Notes: generated by a model from the letters alone, not told the origin. Positions 1 to 13,353 are shown, numbered from the stretch's first letter. The stretch: DNA of 64,000 nt from Muscardinus avellanarius (GCA_963383645.1 OY726557.1:124598223-124662222), one strand, 5' to 3'. Program-made: numbers and translations.

Positions 1-381
1 CATCTATTTCCAGGAATATAACAAACATTACATTCAGAAAGATTTCTCCTCGTTTTGCAAAACGAAGAATTCTGGATGAAATAAAAACCATCTATTTTTT
101 GATGTGTGAGCTGGCAGTAAACTAAGTGAAAATCTGTAAGAGCAAAAAAGAAATGACAAGAAAGTACTAATCTGTGGGGACAAGCATTGGATGCTTGGAT
201 CAGGAATTTGCCTTTGGGGAATGATTGGATTGTTGGGAACCTGTAATTTTAGGTTTAATGAGTTACCTATGCAGGACAAAAGTGATCATTTCTGAAACTC
301 AAGCGGAGAGAGAAGTGGATCTATAGACCATTAAACAGAATCCAGGCCCACTGCTGAGCTCTAAAATAAAACAATAATCAA

Positions 382-564
382 GCCGGGCATGGTGGCGCAC
401 ACTTGTAATCCCCGTGCTTGGGAGGCAGAGACAGAAGAATCGTGCAGGTTCAAAGCCAGCCTCAATGCATTAAGAGACCCTGTTTCCAAATAAAAATATA
501 AAATAGGTCTGGGAATGTAGCCCGGAGGTGGAAGGGTACCATCTCCAGTACCACCAAAAAAATA
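382..564 (+). repeat. B1-ID composite SINE (type A)
   Basis: Left half GCCGGGCATGGTGGCGCAC is 7SL/B1-like, with the box B run GGTTCAAAGCC. The right half is GGTCTGGGAATGTAGCCCGGAGGT. Short direct repeats ACAATAATCA/ACAAATAATCA flank it. Confidence 0.9.
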
Positions 565-2423
565 ACAAATAATCAAAATAGATGTAGCTCTTGCAACTCA
601 AACATGTAATCCAGATAAGAAACCCAGAACAAACAGATACTCTTACCTAACTAATTAAATATAGGAAGTGTGCCAGGGAGAGGCCATGGGATGCTATATA
701 AACCACCTAGGAAGGGCCCTACCGATTCTTCAAGATTAGAGAAGTCTTCCTCAAGGAGCTGAAATTCAGTTGCAGAACTGAAAAGCAAACAGAGATAAAA
801 AAGCATTTGTTACCATCCATCACTGGAATTCTTTCCATGTGTGAGGAATCTGCCCTCCTGTGAGCCTTGGTTGGAACTAGACTCCAAGTCCTTCTATGAC
901 AGCTCCCAAAGGACATTAAGCCTGCACTCAGCCTGATGTTCCCATGCAAGGCTCTAAGGATGGGGCACATGGCCCAAACAGAAACCATTTCTATTTCATT
1001 TTGGCAAAGACAAAAGTAAACTTACCGATCAATAACAAATTGATTGGTGCTGGTGGTGTCCACAGGAATGACCAGTGCAGCCTGGCCTGATGGTTGTGTG
1101 GTGTGACTTGGCTGCAAAGCCACCACCTGGCTTCCCTTTCCTGCCTGACTCCTAAGCTTTTTCCACTGTCTGTTCTCAGATATTATGACCTCTCCGTTTC
1201 TTATCAATTAGCTCCTTTGCTAAATTAACCAGAATTGCCCTCTGCTGTATGCAGCTAGGATCCCTGTACAATCCAATTGGAACTGAGATTAAGGCCATGG
1301 GTGTGAAGTGGAAACCAGGGGAAGATCACAGGCTGTGGGGATTGTCCACATCCCTGCCACCTTCAAAAAGGTGCACAACACAACAAAGATCCCTCAGGGT
1401 TTCGCTCTATTGTAAATGATATTTTTTCTCCCCAGACATGTTGTTTGAATGTGATTTAAATAAATTAATGTGTATATAAAATGAACATGTATCCAGATTC
1501 CAGAGACTGCTGCTCTTCATGCCCCAGACTGTTCTAAACTTTCAATTCTTCTTCTTCAATGTTTCTTTTTTACTTAATAAGCAAAGTCACGCTGATTAAT
1601 GGAATGATATCTTTGTTAAAGAAAAATATATTTGCCAAATTATCTGGCTAGCTCCTTAAATGAAATGTCAGCTACATAGAAATAAAATAATAAAATATTA
1701 TCTAATATCTCAGGGAGATAAAGACTTGGGAATTAATTTTATTAGTGATTAAATTGTGAAGGCTTAAATCATTTGATCTTATGATAATGTTATGTTTTTG
1801 CTTATGTTTATATATTCACTTGGCTTTGGGATCAATACCTAGGATGTATTTTTATATGTATTTTAAAAATCAATACATATATAAGCTTTTGCATACCTTT
1901 TATACAAGTTTTTCCTTGTTAAATTTTGAAAAACATTTTACTCATCAAAAACAACTACAGGCGATTATAGAAAGTTTATCTTTGATTTTAAAATATGCTA
2001 TTTTATGCTAACATTATTCAGAAGCAGTCTCCAATCATTACATTGTTACTATGGAAATACACAATCTGCTTTATAATATAGTTTTAGAAATGTATTGCTA
2101 TTAGTCTGGAATAACAAGTAGAAAATTAACAGCCAAGAAAAACAGGAAGGCATTCTGAGCACAGAAACCAAAGGAAATGAGAAAGGTCAAGAGGGTGGCA
2201 CTGAATTTGGAGGATAGCAAGTGACAGTGAGAGGAAGGAGGGGTATTGTTGGCGTAGGTTAATGGTGATGATTAAGTTCTTGCCTCTCTGAATTCAAAAT
2301 TGATTAAGAAATTACATACCAGAATAAGATACAGGAAACAACAATAACACAACTGTCCAGGTTTATTGCTGATAAAATTGATTTATCAACTTTAAGTCTT
2401 AGCCTGGATGTGCTAACTACTGT

Positions 2424-2425
<2 letters not shown>
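565..2425. other. Intergenic, nothing recognised
   Basis: AT-rich unique-looking sequence. Short open frames only, none with a known motif. Confidence 0.5.

Positions 2426-2471
<46 letters not shown>
2426..2471. repeat. (GT)n microsatellite
   Basis: About 22 GT units next to the tail of an antisense SINE. Confidence 0.97.
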
Positions 2472-2472
<1 letters not shown>

Positions 2473-2643
2473 CTGGGGACTGAACTCAAGGGCATTCTAA
2501 ACCTGAGTTATACCCTCAGTCCTATTTTATTTTTATTCTGAAACAGGGTCTTCCTAAGTTGCTGAAGCTGGCCTCAAACCTGTGATCCTCCTGTCTCAGC
2601 CTTCTAAGTGCTGGGATTATAGGCCTAAACCACCATGCCCAGC
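2472..2643 (-). repeat. B1-ID composite SINE (type B), with (GT)n at its tail
   Basis: Plus strand shows the ID half (GGACTGAACTCAAGGGCATTC), AAACAGGGTCTT, and the B1 half ending CCACCATGCCCAGCT. Confidence 0.85.
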
Positions 2644-3408
2644 TCCATTCTCCCTTACTGGCAAGTGAAGGGTCCAAGAGTGATGGATGTAGTTCCCTCA
2701 TTACAATCATAGATTCAATTTGTGTGTCTAGATCTAAACTGGGCTGGGAAATAGTTGCTTTTTTTCTACAAAGGAGAGGTACTGCAAACAGAAGAGATAA
2801 GTGAGGGCCCTGAGAATGTGCCTGTTCTAAGTAAAAAATGGGGACCAAGACCGCAGGAAGGGTGCTGGCCACACTGCATCATAAATTCATTTTCCCCATT
2901 TCTTGTAAGTCTTATAACCCACTCTTCCCCCTTGGAGCGGAGCAGGTTGGGTAAGGGGGCAGACAAAGGGTTGCTTCTTTGTTTAGTTGCTGGGACACAG
3001 AAACGGCTCCCACTTTAGGGAACTTGAAGCTGGAAGCCTAAGAGAGGCCAGAACCAGTTAGTGCCCAGCGGGTTTTCCTTGATGCAGTCAATGGTGAGCA
3101 AGATAGAGCTATCCTGACATCAGCAGGCTTGCCCTTGAACTTTAGAAAATTAGAAACATGGGACTAGAGTCTGGAAACCTGAGCTAAGGTGGTGGGAGGG
3201 AGAAATTACCCACTGATTAATGCTAGGGAAAGCCCCTCTTAGAATTTAGAAAAGGAATTTGAGCTATCAGGTGAATACATGGCAGCTAAAAACTCTTGGA
3301 AAAGAAGAAAGCAATACTACCCTTTCTGTACACTGAACTCTTTGAATTCTTCCAATGCTCTTACAGCTTTAAATATAACCAATGTAGTCATTCAAAGTCA
3401 TGGCTTTT

Positions 3409-3598
3409 GCCGGGCGTGGTGGCGCACGCTTGTAATCCCCGCACTTGGGAGGCGGAGACAGGAGGATCGCACATGTTTGAAGCCAGCCACGCTGGCTTAA
3501 GAGACCCTGTTTTCAAATAAAAATATAAAATGGGTCTGGGAGTGTAGCCCTGAGGTAGAAGGGTTTCCAGGAACCCCAGTACCACAAAAAAAAAAAAG
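3409..3598 (+). repeat. B1-ID composite SINE (type A)
   Basis: A young-looking copy with long target duplication AAAGTCATGGCTTTT (3394-3408 and 3595-3609). Confidence 0.92.
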
Positions 3599-3609
3599 TC
3601 ATGGCTTTT

Positions 3610-3812
3610 TAGCTAGATGTGGTGGCATACACCTATAATCCCAGTACCTGGGAGGCTGAGACAGGAGGATCATAGCTGCCAACCTCAGCAACTTAGAGAG
3701 AAACTCAGCAGCTTAGCAAGACCCTGTTTCAAAATAAAAACAAAATAGAGCTGGGGATGTAGTTCAGAGGTAGAATGCCCCTGGGTTCAACCCTTAGTGC
3801 CCTCCCCAAAAT
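3610..3812 (+). repeat. B1-ID composite SINE (type B)
   Basis: Starts AGCTAGATGTGGTGGC immediately after the type A copy; ID half GAGCTGGGGATGTAGTTCAG. The younger SINE landed at its 5' edge. Confidence 0.88.
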
Positions 3813-4859
3813 ACATGGTGGTTATAAATATTCAGTCATACCAAAATCTGTTTACATATTTACAGAATGAAAACAAAATTACCAAATGGTACCTAATATG
3901 ATCACATCTTTATATGTGTATGTATAGATTTTGCAAACTGGTCTAAACTATTTTAACTAAACATACATTACATACAGAAAAATATTTAGAAAGAATATAT
4001 ATCAAATTGCCAAGAATGGTAATCTTTAGGTGATGGGACCATAAAGATTTCTTTAAAGCATTTGCTTATCTCCATACATTTCTTATCTAACATATTCCTA
4101 CCACACAAATATTGCTTTTGCATATTCAGAAAAAATGGTTTTGAAAGTTAAATTGAAACCAAAATGCTGCATAATTTTAGTATTTAAAGGTCTCAGTAGG
4201 GGTTTGTTCAACATGCAGTTAGCACCCTCTGTACCTGCCAAGCGTTAAGCTCCCACATGTGTTAAATCACCTGGCTGAAAGCTGGGAATATCACTTCAAA
4301 TAAGCATTTTCTAAATATATTACTGCACAGTCCACATAACAAAAGTCCAGTGGGTTTCCTCTATGTTTATATTACTGACCCTATTAGATCTGTATATTTA
4401 AAGAAGGAAAATCTCTAGCGTCTTTCTCTTGACATTTGTTTTTGGCAAATTGTTTTCAAACGAGAGTAAATGTAGGTAGGAACTTATTCAACTCAAGACA
4501 GCAATACTTGGACATTGTACAAAGTGAATATATATGCATCGCATGTGCTATTTCTTACACACCCAGATTGAGCCTTCTGGAACGCAGCTTAGTGCTGGGA
4601 ACATGGGTGCTACAGTTATATAATCAGATCCAGGTCTTCACTCCACACTTGTTATCTGTGCAAGCTTAGGAAGTTCCTTCACTTCTTTAAGACTCGGCTT
4701 GCCCATCTATGAAACGGATAATCCTCTCATAGTTGTAGAGAAGATTAATGAGACCATGTATGCAAAGTTCATAAGATATAGAAAAGTCTCAAAAGTGCTA
4801 CCAACAGGGTTTGAGCAACATAAGTACCTTGACTGAAGTTTTAAAACTGGGGTGGAGAC
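3813..4859. other. Intergenic, nothing recognised
   Basis: AT-rich. No repeat family or gene identified. Confidence 0.5.
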
Positions 4860-5055
4860 AGAGGTGGTGGCGCATGTCTGTGATCCTAGCAATTGGGAGA
4901 CTGAGACTGGAAGTTCTCAGGTTTGAGGCCGCTTCAGCAACTTAGCAAGACCCTTAGAAATTCTAGCAAGAACCCATTTCAAAATAAAATAGGACCAAGG
5001 TGTGGCTCACAGGTAGAATGTCCCCAGGTTCAATCCACGGTACCACGAAAAAAAA
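4860..5055 (+). repeat. B1-ID composite SINE (old)
   Basis: GAGGTGGTGGCGCATGTC to GGTTCAATCCACGGTACC with poly(A) tail. Diverged. Confidence 0.8.
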
Positions 5056-5521
5056 GACGTTGGGTCATTGCAAAATACTACACAAAGGAAAGGAGTAAAT
5101 GAGACAAGGGATCATATCCTTAAGAAGACCAGACTTGATGCCATTTACAACCAGGCTGTGTGGAGGAGAGACTCCGGGCTTTTATCTTCCTCTTGTCCCT
5201 GGCTTATTTCTTCCTCAGATGTGGTTTCACCAGTTACTGATAGAAATCTGAGAAAACTGTGATGTGAGCAGGAAAAAGTGATGAAAAGTGGACCCCTAAT
5301 GACACTTAGGAGTTAACAGCTTTGGGCCACAGAGAACTGTCCCATTCACAAAGAGCAACTAAATCATTTGCACCAAAATATGCTCAGAGGGACAAAAACC
5401 CATATAAGGATTTTACAAACCTGAATGTTTCCCCATTAGATACTGGATTGCAAAATCATGCGAAATACAGCTCACCCCATCTAGCACTCATGTTTTAGGG
5501 CTTTTTAAAAACAAATTATTA

Positions 5522-5735
5522 GGCTGGGTGTGGTGGCACATGCTTGTAATCCCTGCATTTGGGAGGCTCAAACAGGAGGATTGAGGTTCTCAGACAGCCT
5601 CAACTACTACTTAGTGAAGCCCTTTACAACTCAAAGAAGTTGTCTCAAAGTAAAGAATAAAAATTAGGGCTGGGCGTGTAACTTGGAGGTAGAATTCCCC
5701 TGGGTTCCATCCCCAGTATGACAAAAAAAAAACCC
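5522..5735 (+). repeat. B1-ID composite SINE (type B)
   Basis: GGCTGGGTGTGGTGGC to ATCCCCAGTATG. AACAAATTATTA lies on both sides (5510 and 5743). Confidence 0.9.
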
Positions 5736-5784
5736 CAAAAAACAAATTATTAATTTTGTTTTAATGTAATTTACTTGTTAATTT

Positions 5785-6160
5785 TATAACTTTTGTAACT
5801 TTTTATTAATACTTTGTAATTGTACATTATCATGAGGTTCAGAGTGATACAAACATACATTCACTTGGCGTGTTTCCCTCCAGGTCCATAAAAAAAAGAA
5901 CAAACATTATGTCATTTGCAGGAAAAAGATAAAGCTGGAGAGTATTGTGCTAAGGGAGATCAGCCAGTCTCAGCATATCAAGGCTATGTGTTCTCTCAAA
6001 TGTGAACGCTAGAGAGAAATTGGAAGCAAAAGAAGCTTCAGATAAATGAGGGTAGTTACTAGTAGAGTTGCGGAAGGAGAACTTAGGGAGGGAGGGAGTG
6101 AAAGGGGAGACTGATAAAGAAAGAGTTCATATCTTAAACACTGTCTAAACCGCACCAGTG
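5785..6160 (+). mobile_element. Short L1 3'-end fragments, opposed
   Basis: 5785-5885 is L1 3'UTR in antisense (TACTTTGTAATTGTACATTATC). 5893-6160 is sense L1 end sequence (GAACAAACATTATGTCATTTGC, then the AAGGGAGATCAGCCAGTCTCAG block). They may be one rearranged copy or two. Confidence 0.6.
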
Positions 6161-6394
6161 CCAGGCAGGAAAAGTAAAAAATGAGCCTGAGATGTACTTT
6201 TTGCCAGAAAGTAAGAAAATGCTCAAAATCTGATATGGAAAGATTAAAGGGTCACATAAACCAATGTGAAAAAGGCTATCATTGGCCAAATCAGTTGCAA
6301 ATTGAAGATCAAGGTAAATGATGTACATGGAAATGCCAAAGTGAAATTGATCAATTTGTATAATTAATATGTGCTATTTGAAAAGTAAATGCTA

Positions 6395-6580
6395 GCCGGG
6401 CGTGGTGGCGCACGCTTGTAATCCCCGCGCTTGGGAGGCGGAGACAGGAGGATCGCGCAGGTTCGAAGCCAGCCGTGCTGGCGTAAGAGACCCTGTTTCA
6501 AAAATATAAAATAGGTCTGGGAGTATAGCCCGGAGGAAGGAGGGCTTCCAGGAACCCCAGTACCACCAAAAAAAAAAAAG
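6395..6580 (+). repeat. B1-ID composite SINE (type A)
   Basis: GCCGGGCGTGGTGGCGCACG to AACCCCAGTACCACC. AAAAGTAAATGCT is duplicated on both sides. Confidence 0.93.
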
Positions 6581-6639
6581 AAAAAAGTAAATGCTGACAA
6601 TAATGAAATGTGGCCCATTAGATACATGAGTCCATAATG

Positions 6640-6688
6640 GAATGAGTGAGTGAATGAATGAATGAATGAATGAATGAATGAATGAATA
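6640..6688. repeat. (GAAT)n microsatellite
   Basis: GAGT units turning into GAAT, about 11 repeats. Confidence 0.95.
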
Positions 6689-6829
6689 AACTTTCCCTTA
6701 CATAACTCCAACTAACAGGGATTGAGTTAGAGTCTTTATTTTCATAGCAGCACTAGTTTGCACTCCCACCAACGATGTAGAAGAGTTCCTATTTCCCCAC
6801 ATCCTCAATAGCATTTATTGTTGTTTGAC

Positions 6830-7734
6830 TTCCTTTTTATTGGTACTTTGTTGTCATACATCTTAATGGATCACAAAACGGTAGAAGCACACATCACACA
6901 TCACTCATGTAGCTCTTCCCCAGTTCCTGCCCCATTCCCTCCCCCTTCCTCCTTCTCATGTTTGGCTTAGTGATTGACTTTGATATATTTGTGAATGTAC
7001 ATCATGTACATTAGGAAGTTTCTTTCTTCCCCTCTCCCATCTCCTTCAATGCCTTCTTTACTCATCTAAGATTTCTCTTTCTTTGACTGGAGTCCCTCTT
7101 ATGTCCCATTTTAGCTTCCCCATATTAGGGAGAGCATCTGACTTTTTACTTTTCATGACTGACTAATCTCAATTTGCATAATGTTCTTTAGTTTCACCCA
7201 TTTCCCTAAAAATGGCATAATTTTGTTCTTCTTTATGGCTGAGTAAAATTCCATTGTGTACATACCCCATAGTTTTGTACTCCATGCATCTGTTGATGGA
7301 CATCTTGGCAGGTTCCATAGTTTGGCAATTGTGAATTGTGTGGCTACAAACATAAATATGCATGCATTAGTCTGGTAGTTTGATTCCCATTCTTTTGGGT
7401 AGACACCCAGAAGTGGTATTGCAGGGTCATGTGGTAGGTTCATTCCCATTCCTTTGAGGATCCTCCATACTGTTTTCCAGAGTGGTTTCACTAATTATCA
7501 GTCCTATCAAGAATGTATTAGAGTTCCTACTTCTCCACACCCTCCCCAGCATTTATTGTTGTTTGTGATTTTAATGATTGCCATTCAAATTGGGGTTAAG
7601 TGAAATCTTAGGGTAGTTTTGATTTGCATCTCTCTGATTGCTAAAGATGTTGAAAATTTATCATACATTTATTGGCTATTAGTATTTCTGCTTCTGTGAA
7701 GTGTCTTTTTAGTTCACTTGCTTATTTGGGCTTC
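6830..7734 (-). mobile_element. 5'-truncated L1 fragment (ORF2 C-terminus and 3'UTR)
   Basis: The minus-strand frame 7491-7153 holds the L1 C-terminal blocks [12 protein letters not shown] and [13 protein letters not shown]. The 3'UTR follows down to about 6830. The fragment ends abruptly near 7734, where antisense L1 sequence restarts at an earlier point, so a separate insertion abuts it. Confidence 0.8.
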
Positions 7735-9165
7735 ATGATGATTGCCATTCTGACTGGGGTTAGATAGAATCTCAGTGTAGTTTTGATTTGCAACTCCCTG
7801 ATTGCTAATGCTGCTGGACATTTTTTCATGTATTTATTGGCCATTTGTATTTCTTCTTTTGTGAAGTGTCTATTTAGTTTAATTGCCTATTTCTTGGTTG
7901 AGATTTTTTAATGTTAAGCCTTTTTTTTGGTGGTACTGGGGTTCCTGGAAGCCCTTCTACCTCCGGGCTACACTCCCAGACCTATTTTTACATTTTTATT
8001 TGGAAACAGGGTCTCTTAAGCCAGCCAGCGTGCGCAGATGGCTTCGAACCTGCGCGATCCTCCTGTCTCTGCCTCCCAAGCACGGGGATTACAAGCGTGC
8101 GCCACCACGCCCAGCTAATGTTAAGTCTTTTAAGTACTTTGCATATTCTAGATATTAGTTCTCTATTGGAGGAGTATCTGGCAAAGATCTTCTCCTATTC
8201 TGTAGGCTATCTCTTTGGACTCTTGACAGTTTCCTTTGATGAACAGAATTTTTTTAGTTTAATGCCATACCACTTATTAATAATTGTTTTAATTTCCTGA
8301 GCTTTTCTGGTTTTACTGAAAAAGTTTCTACCTGTGCATACATGTTAGAGTGTTGTATCTATGCCCTCCTTTAGTAATTTCAAAATCTCTGGTCTAATTT
8401 CAAGATCGTTGATCCATCTTGAGTTGACTCTTGTGCAGAGTGAGAGGATGGGATTTAATCCCATTTTCCTACAAATGGATGGATAATCAGTTTTCCCAAC
8501 ACCATTTGTTGAAAAAGCTGTTCTTTCTGCAATGTATGTTTTTGGCACCTTTGTCAAAAATCAATTGACTATAAAGCGTATGAATTTGTTTCTGTATATT
8601 CTATTCTGTTCCATGGGTCTCTGTGCCTGTTTCTGTGCCAATACCATGCTGTGTAGAGATTCCTAAGAAAATGGAAATATATCCACCATATGATCCAGCT
8701 CCGTATTCACCATAAGATACTACTCCTGGGTATCTTACCAAAGGAACTGAAATCAAATTATTACACTAATACATGTGTATCCATGTTATAGCAGCTCAAC
8801 TCATAATAACCAAATTATGGAACCAACCTAGGTGACCATCAACAGATGAATATATTAAAAATTGTAGGACATATACATAATTAAATTCTACTCAGCAATA
8901 AAGGAGAACAAAATTATGTCATTTCCATGAAAATGAATGTACCTGGAGATCATTATGTTAGGTGAGATTATCCAGTCTCAGAAAATAAAGGGTCATATGT
9001 TTTCTCTCATATGAAGAAGCTAGGGAGCCATCAGGGTATACAAGGGCCTTTAGATAATGGAGGGAAAACTCCAGTGGAGTGAGAAAGATGATCTAGGCAA
9101 GGTGTGGGAGAGGGAGAATTGATGAATGAAACACTTCCACTAACATTGTTTATTTATGTATGAAT
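7735..9165 (+). mobile_element. L1 with 5' inversion (twin-priming product), carrying a nested SINE
   Basis: 7735-8655 is antisense ORF2 (up to the TMVLAQ-type region at 8655) and 8656-9165 is sense ORF2 C-terminus plus 3'UTR. The inverted part ends just upstream in L1 coordinates of where the sense part begins, leaving a gap of about 100 bp. This is the layout of a twin-primed L1. The SINE at 7919-8116 sits in the inverted part. The exact ends and the duplication were not identified. Confidence 0.6.
7919..8116 (-). repeat. B1-ID composite SINE (type A) nested in L1
   Basis: Antisense copy bounded by AATGTTAAG on both sides within the inverted L1 segment. Confidence 0.93.
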
Positions 9166-9300
9166 ACCAATGCCAATCTCAATATCCTGTATGAGGAGGG
9201 AACCAGAGGAAAGCTCACCAAGGACTGTGTGCACGTATGTCACTATCAGTATGAATGACATTATGATGAGACTGTAATGCATCAGTAAAGTATAAAATAA

Positions 9301-9485
9301 GCCAGGCGTGCTGGAGCACGCTTGTAATCCCAGCATTTGGGATGCTGAGGCAGGAGGATTGCAGTTCTTGAACAGCCTCTGCAACTCAATGAGACCCTGC
9401 TTCAAAATAAAGAATAAAAATATAGGGCTGGGAGTGTAGCTCAGAGGTAGAATGCCTGTGGGTTCCATCCCCAGTACCTCAAAAA
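9301..9485 (+). repeat. B1-ID composite SINE (type B)
   Basis: GCCAGGCGTGCTGGAGCACG to GGTTCCATCCCCAGTACC. Confidence 0.9.
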
Positions 9486-9627
9486 AGTATATAAAAATAA
9501 AAATAAGGACTTATTTAGAAACATAAAAATAAAATCTCCATTTACAATAATCAGAGCCATAATTAATTCAGGCAAGAATAATCATTGGATGCTAAAACTT
9601 GTAAGTGTCTGAAAAGGAGGAAAAAAA

Positions 9628-9826
9628 GCCAGGTGTGGTGGTACACGCTTGTAATCCCAGCATTTGGGAGACCTCAGACAGGAGGTTCAAGGACAGCCTC
9701 AGCTACTTAGTGAGGCCCTTTGCAACTCAGTGAGACCCTGTTTCAAAATAAAGAATAACAAAATAGGGCCGTGGGTGTAGCTTGGAGGCAGAATGTACCT
9801 GAGTTCCACCCCCAGTACCACAAAAA
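9628..9826 (+). repeat. B1-ID composite SINE (type B)
   Basis: GCCAGGTGTGGTGGTACACG to CCCCCAGTACCAC. Confidence 0.9.
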
Positions 9827-12800
9827 AGCAAGATATTTTGTATAGCTTCAAAATATCTCCCTACAATTTACTTTCAATTACAAACAGTAGTAGTCATTCC
9901 AATAAAAAATTATGACGAAAATTTCAAAGTTACAAACACTTGTGTATGGTCAAATGTCACCAGAAGTAATTCTGAGAGGATATAAAACTCATTTGTGAGA
10001 AAAAATAAAAGGAAGATTTGCTCTCAGAAAGTAGTACCATGCCCTGCAAGTCAGTCAAGAAGAATTAGATTAAAATCTTGGTGACCTTTTTCTAAGTGTA
10101 TTTATCTTTGAGAGCAAGTACTCAGGGAAAGTGAGAGCTCCCATTATGAGCAGTCTATTCAGTCAGTGCACACATTTTCTTCACTGAGTTATCTATGAGG
10201 TCAAAGTTAAAATGCAGAATATAAAACGAATGCTCAGTTGTTAGTACTCTATAAAATTTTATTCAACTGGTTAGCAGTTCAGAACTTAAGTTAGAATAGT
10301 ATACATTTTATAAGAAGGGGTAGGTAGTTGGGGTTTACAAATGTAAGTGAAGGTCTCGGTTCTACCACGGTCACAAGGTGGCATGAATCAAAACCTGAGG
10401 ATCACAAGTAAAGAAGCATCTAATCAGGCATCATGGAGAACGAATATTGGGTGCAAACATGTCTATGTGCTATACGAGGAGAAGGTAATACCAGAATAAG
10501 AACAGGAAGTCCATTTAGTATGTCAGCTTCTGAAACTGCTAAACACACTCTTCTTGCATTCAATAAGTATTTATTAAACCCCCACCCTACAGTTACTGGG
10601 CAGAGTGCTAAGGCTGAGCAATTTACCAAAATAGGAACAAGGGACTCAGCTTACACAAAACATGGTTTAATTTGTGGTGGGGATGGATATGGAAAAGTAC
10701 AGAATCTGTCCCAGAGCAGATTATCCAAATATGTTTGTTCTGCTATTGATAGTGCTAACCGAGATAAACTCTAAAGGTATTTTGCAACAAGAGTCAAAAA
10801 CCTTATATAATTCAGTAATTCTCTAAGAATGTATCCTAAGAAAGGAAGGGGGAACTAAAAGATTTATTGAATAGATTTGTTAAGCAAGAATTAATTGTAA
10901 TATGTAAACGGAAATAATCCAATATACAGTAGTAGAAAATTATTAATTACATAGAATATTGCCATATCATGGAATTTTAGGTAATAATGAAAATCAAGTT
11001 GGTGGCAAAAGATGAGGGAAAAAAGGAATTCTTGCTGTGAGTTGTGTCTTTCTTGGGATGCACACTTTTGCAACCAGAGGTAGGGCTCCCTGGGTTTCAC
11101 ATAATTTCTTTCCCTCTCCCTCTTTTCTCATAACCAAGACCTTTCATATAGTTCTGTTCTCCTTTTTTGTCCATTTATTCATCCAAGTGACTTCTTCCTC
11201 TTCTAGTTTATTTTTATCAGTAGATACAGGTTAAATCAGATTTTCATGAATTTGAAAAACAAGGAAAATATTTTATGCATGAATGTATAGGTATATGCAC
11301 AATTGAACATATAGTGACCATAAAAATATTCAACTCCTGAGCAATGGAGAGAAGTCATGAAAAAGAGTACAGAAGGACTGAAAAAATAAACATAAAATGT
11401 TATTTTTCATACATCCTGGTTATTCTTTAGTAGTCATTAAAAATATCATAAATATTGTCTTAGCCTCTTCAAACTACTATAACAAAAAACACACCAGGTG
11501 TCTTATAAACAAAAAATATTTCTAGAAGTTCTGGTTTCTGGGAAGTCAAAGATGAAGATATTAACAGATTTAGTATCCCATTTCAGAGAGCCCATTTTCA
11601 GAGCATAGACAGAACCTTCTCTATGCGCCCTTGTGTGGTAGAAAAGGCAAAAGGCTTTTGGTCCTCTTTTATAAGGACACTCATCCGTTTCAATCATGAG
11701 GACTTTACCCCCAAACACTTCAAGTCCTAATACCATCATTTCAAAATATAAATTTTGGAAGAACACAAATATTCAGTATACAGAAAAGGTGTACTATCTG
11801 GTTAGTATACAAATAAGCATACATTATAGATAGAAAATAGAAGTGGCTCAAATAGAAACTTTTTTCATATAAGGAAATATACATGGACCCAAAAAGATGA
11901 AACTATTATCCCCAGGTCACAGAATAAATCAATGAAAGTGTTGATATTATAAGAAAAAGGAACCAGGAAGAATAAAAACAAATGTGTGTCTGGCATCTAG
12001 TTCTCTTAATTCTGGAAAAACTTTTAAAGATGAATGATGCTCAGAGACATCAAGCAACTTGCTTGAAGTTATACAGTTCTTGGGCAGAAGCTAAAGTGTA
12101 AACTTGAGTCTACCCTCCAGCTCCCTAGCCCTTCCTGCTTCTAAATCTTATTGCTCTTCTGCCTCCTCTTCCTGCCCCAGTCACCTGAATTCTATACTGT
12201 TCATGTATCCATACTTACTCTTTTGAATTCACCATACTGATCTGCACCTTCTAAGAGGACAAAACTATACATCTATCCAAATTTTATTTTTTCAAATAGA
12301 ATTTTTCCAAAGACAGCCTTTTTACAGAACTTCATAGATCATTGCTTTACAAAAATACTACTTATAATTTCTCTTTAAGACAAAAGACAACTCTACCTCT
12401 CTTTATGTGGTTCTATTATCCTGTGGGTTTATGGATCTCAGCTCTACCAGCCTGTCCACCCTTCACTGGGAGGTATATCGGTCAGAATCCCAGGAGAAAA
12501 CAAATGATCCATTTAGCATGTCCAAAAATATAAAGGAACTATTTGTATAGGTTTAAGTAAAATAGTGGTTGAGAGAGACTGGAAAGGAATGGTCAAGCAG
12601 CTTGGGCTAGTAAGAGCAGGAAGATATCATGACCCCTTGGCAGGAAGAAACAAGGAAGGGAGAAGTTACCAGTAACTCAGTGAGAAACAGTGCATTCAGA
12701 TACTGCACTGCAGCTTAACTGGGAGGGTGTCCTGAAATAAATATCACCATATCCCTCTCCTCCTGCTCTCTGATTTCCTCTGCCAAGGCTGCTGCTAGCC

Positions 12801-13110
12801 TAATCCAAGAAAGAAAACCAGAAGAAAGTAAGCCCATTAGAGAATTACTTCCAAGACATGGAGAGCAGTGCTATGGGACAAAAAGTTGATCTAGGAAGAT
12901 ACACAGAAAATACTCCACACCGTCTGATGTACGCCTCGTCATAACATTCAGTGGGCTTTTTTTTCTTCTGCTGACTGGTTGCTGTCTGGAGCTGACCTGA
13001 TTACTGTCTTATAAGACACAGAGTTATAGCGTTCTAAAATTCTCCATACCCAGAGCTCATCACACAGAGCTGCAGGTTTCTCTATATTGGATTTAAAAGC
13101 ACAATTTGAA
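9827..13110. other. Intergenic, mostly unrecognised; probable ancient repeat at 11450-11790
   Basis: No gene seen. At 11450-11790 the order CTATAACAAAAAACAC, GTTCTGG.TTCTGGGAAGTC, CCTCTTTTATAAGGACAC, AATATAAATTTTGGAAG.ACACAAA resembles a widespread ancient mammalian interspersed repeat, which I do not name with confidence. Confidence 0.4.
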
Positions 13111-13310
13111 TTAGGCATGTGATGATACACACCTGTAATCCCAGTATTTGGGAGACTGAGACAGGAGAATTACAAGTTTGCTGCCAGACTCAGAAACTTA
13201 GTGAGGCCCTCAACAAACTTAGTGAGACTGTTTCCAAAATAAAATAAAATAAAATAAAATAGGACTGGGGGATGTAGCTCAGAGATAGAACATCCTTGGG
13301 TTCAATTCCT

Positions 13311-13353
<43 letters not shown>

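Noticed and set aside
2304..2495. Minus-strand frame with a His-Thr run
   Set aside because: Produced by translating the (GT)n array; the frames at 18798-19064 and 19867-20061 are the same artefact.
7560..7885. 165-bp tandem duplication
   Set aside because: Better explained by a twin-primed L1 inserted next to an older L1, as described in the findings.
9428..9470. tRNA-like sequence (and similar ones in every type B SINE)
   Set aside because: It is the ID half of a SINE, not a functional tRNA gene; it lacks an anticodon arm in the right context and is embedded in the composite repeat.
10433..10774. 113-codon plus-strand frame beginning with ATG
   Set aside because: No recognisable domain; part resembles a dispersed old repeat and codon usage is unremarkable, so chance is more likely.
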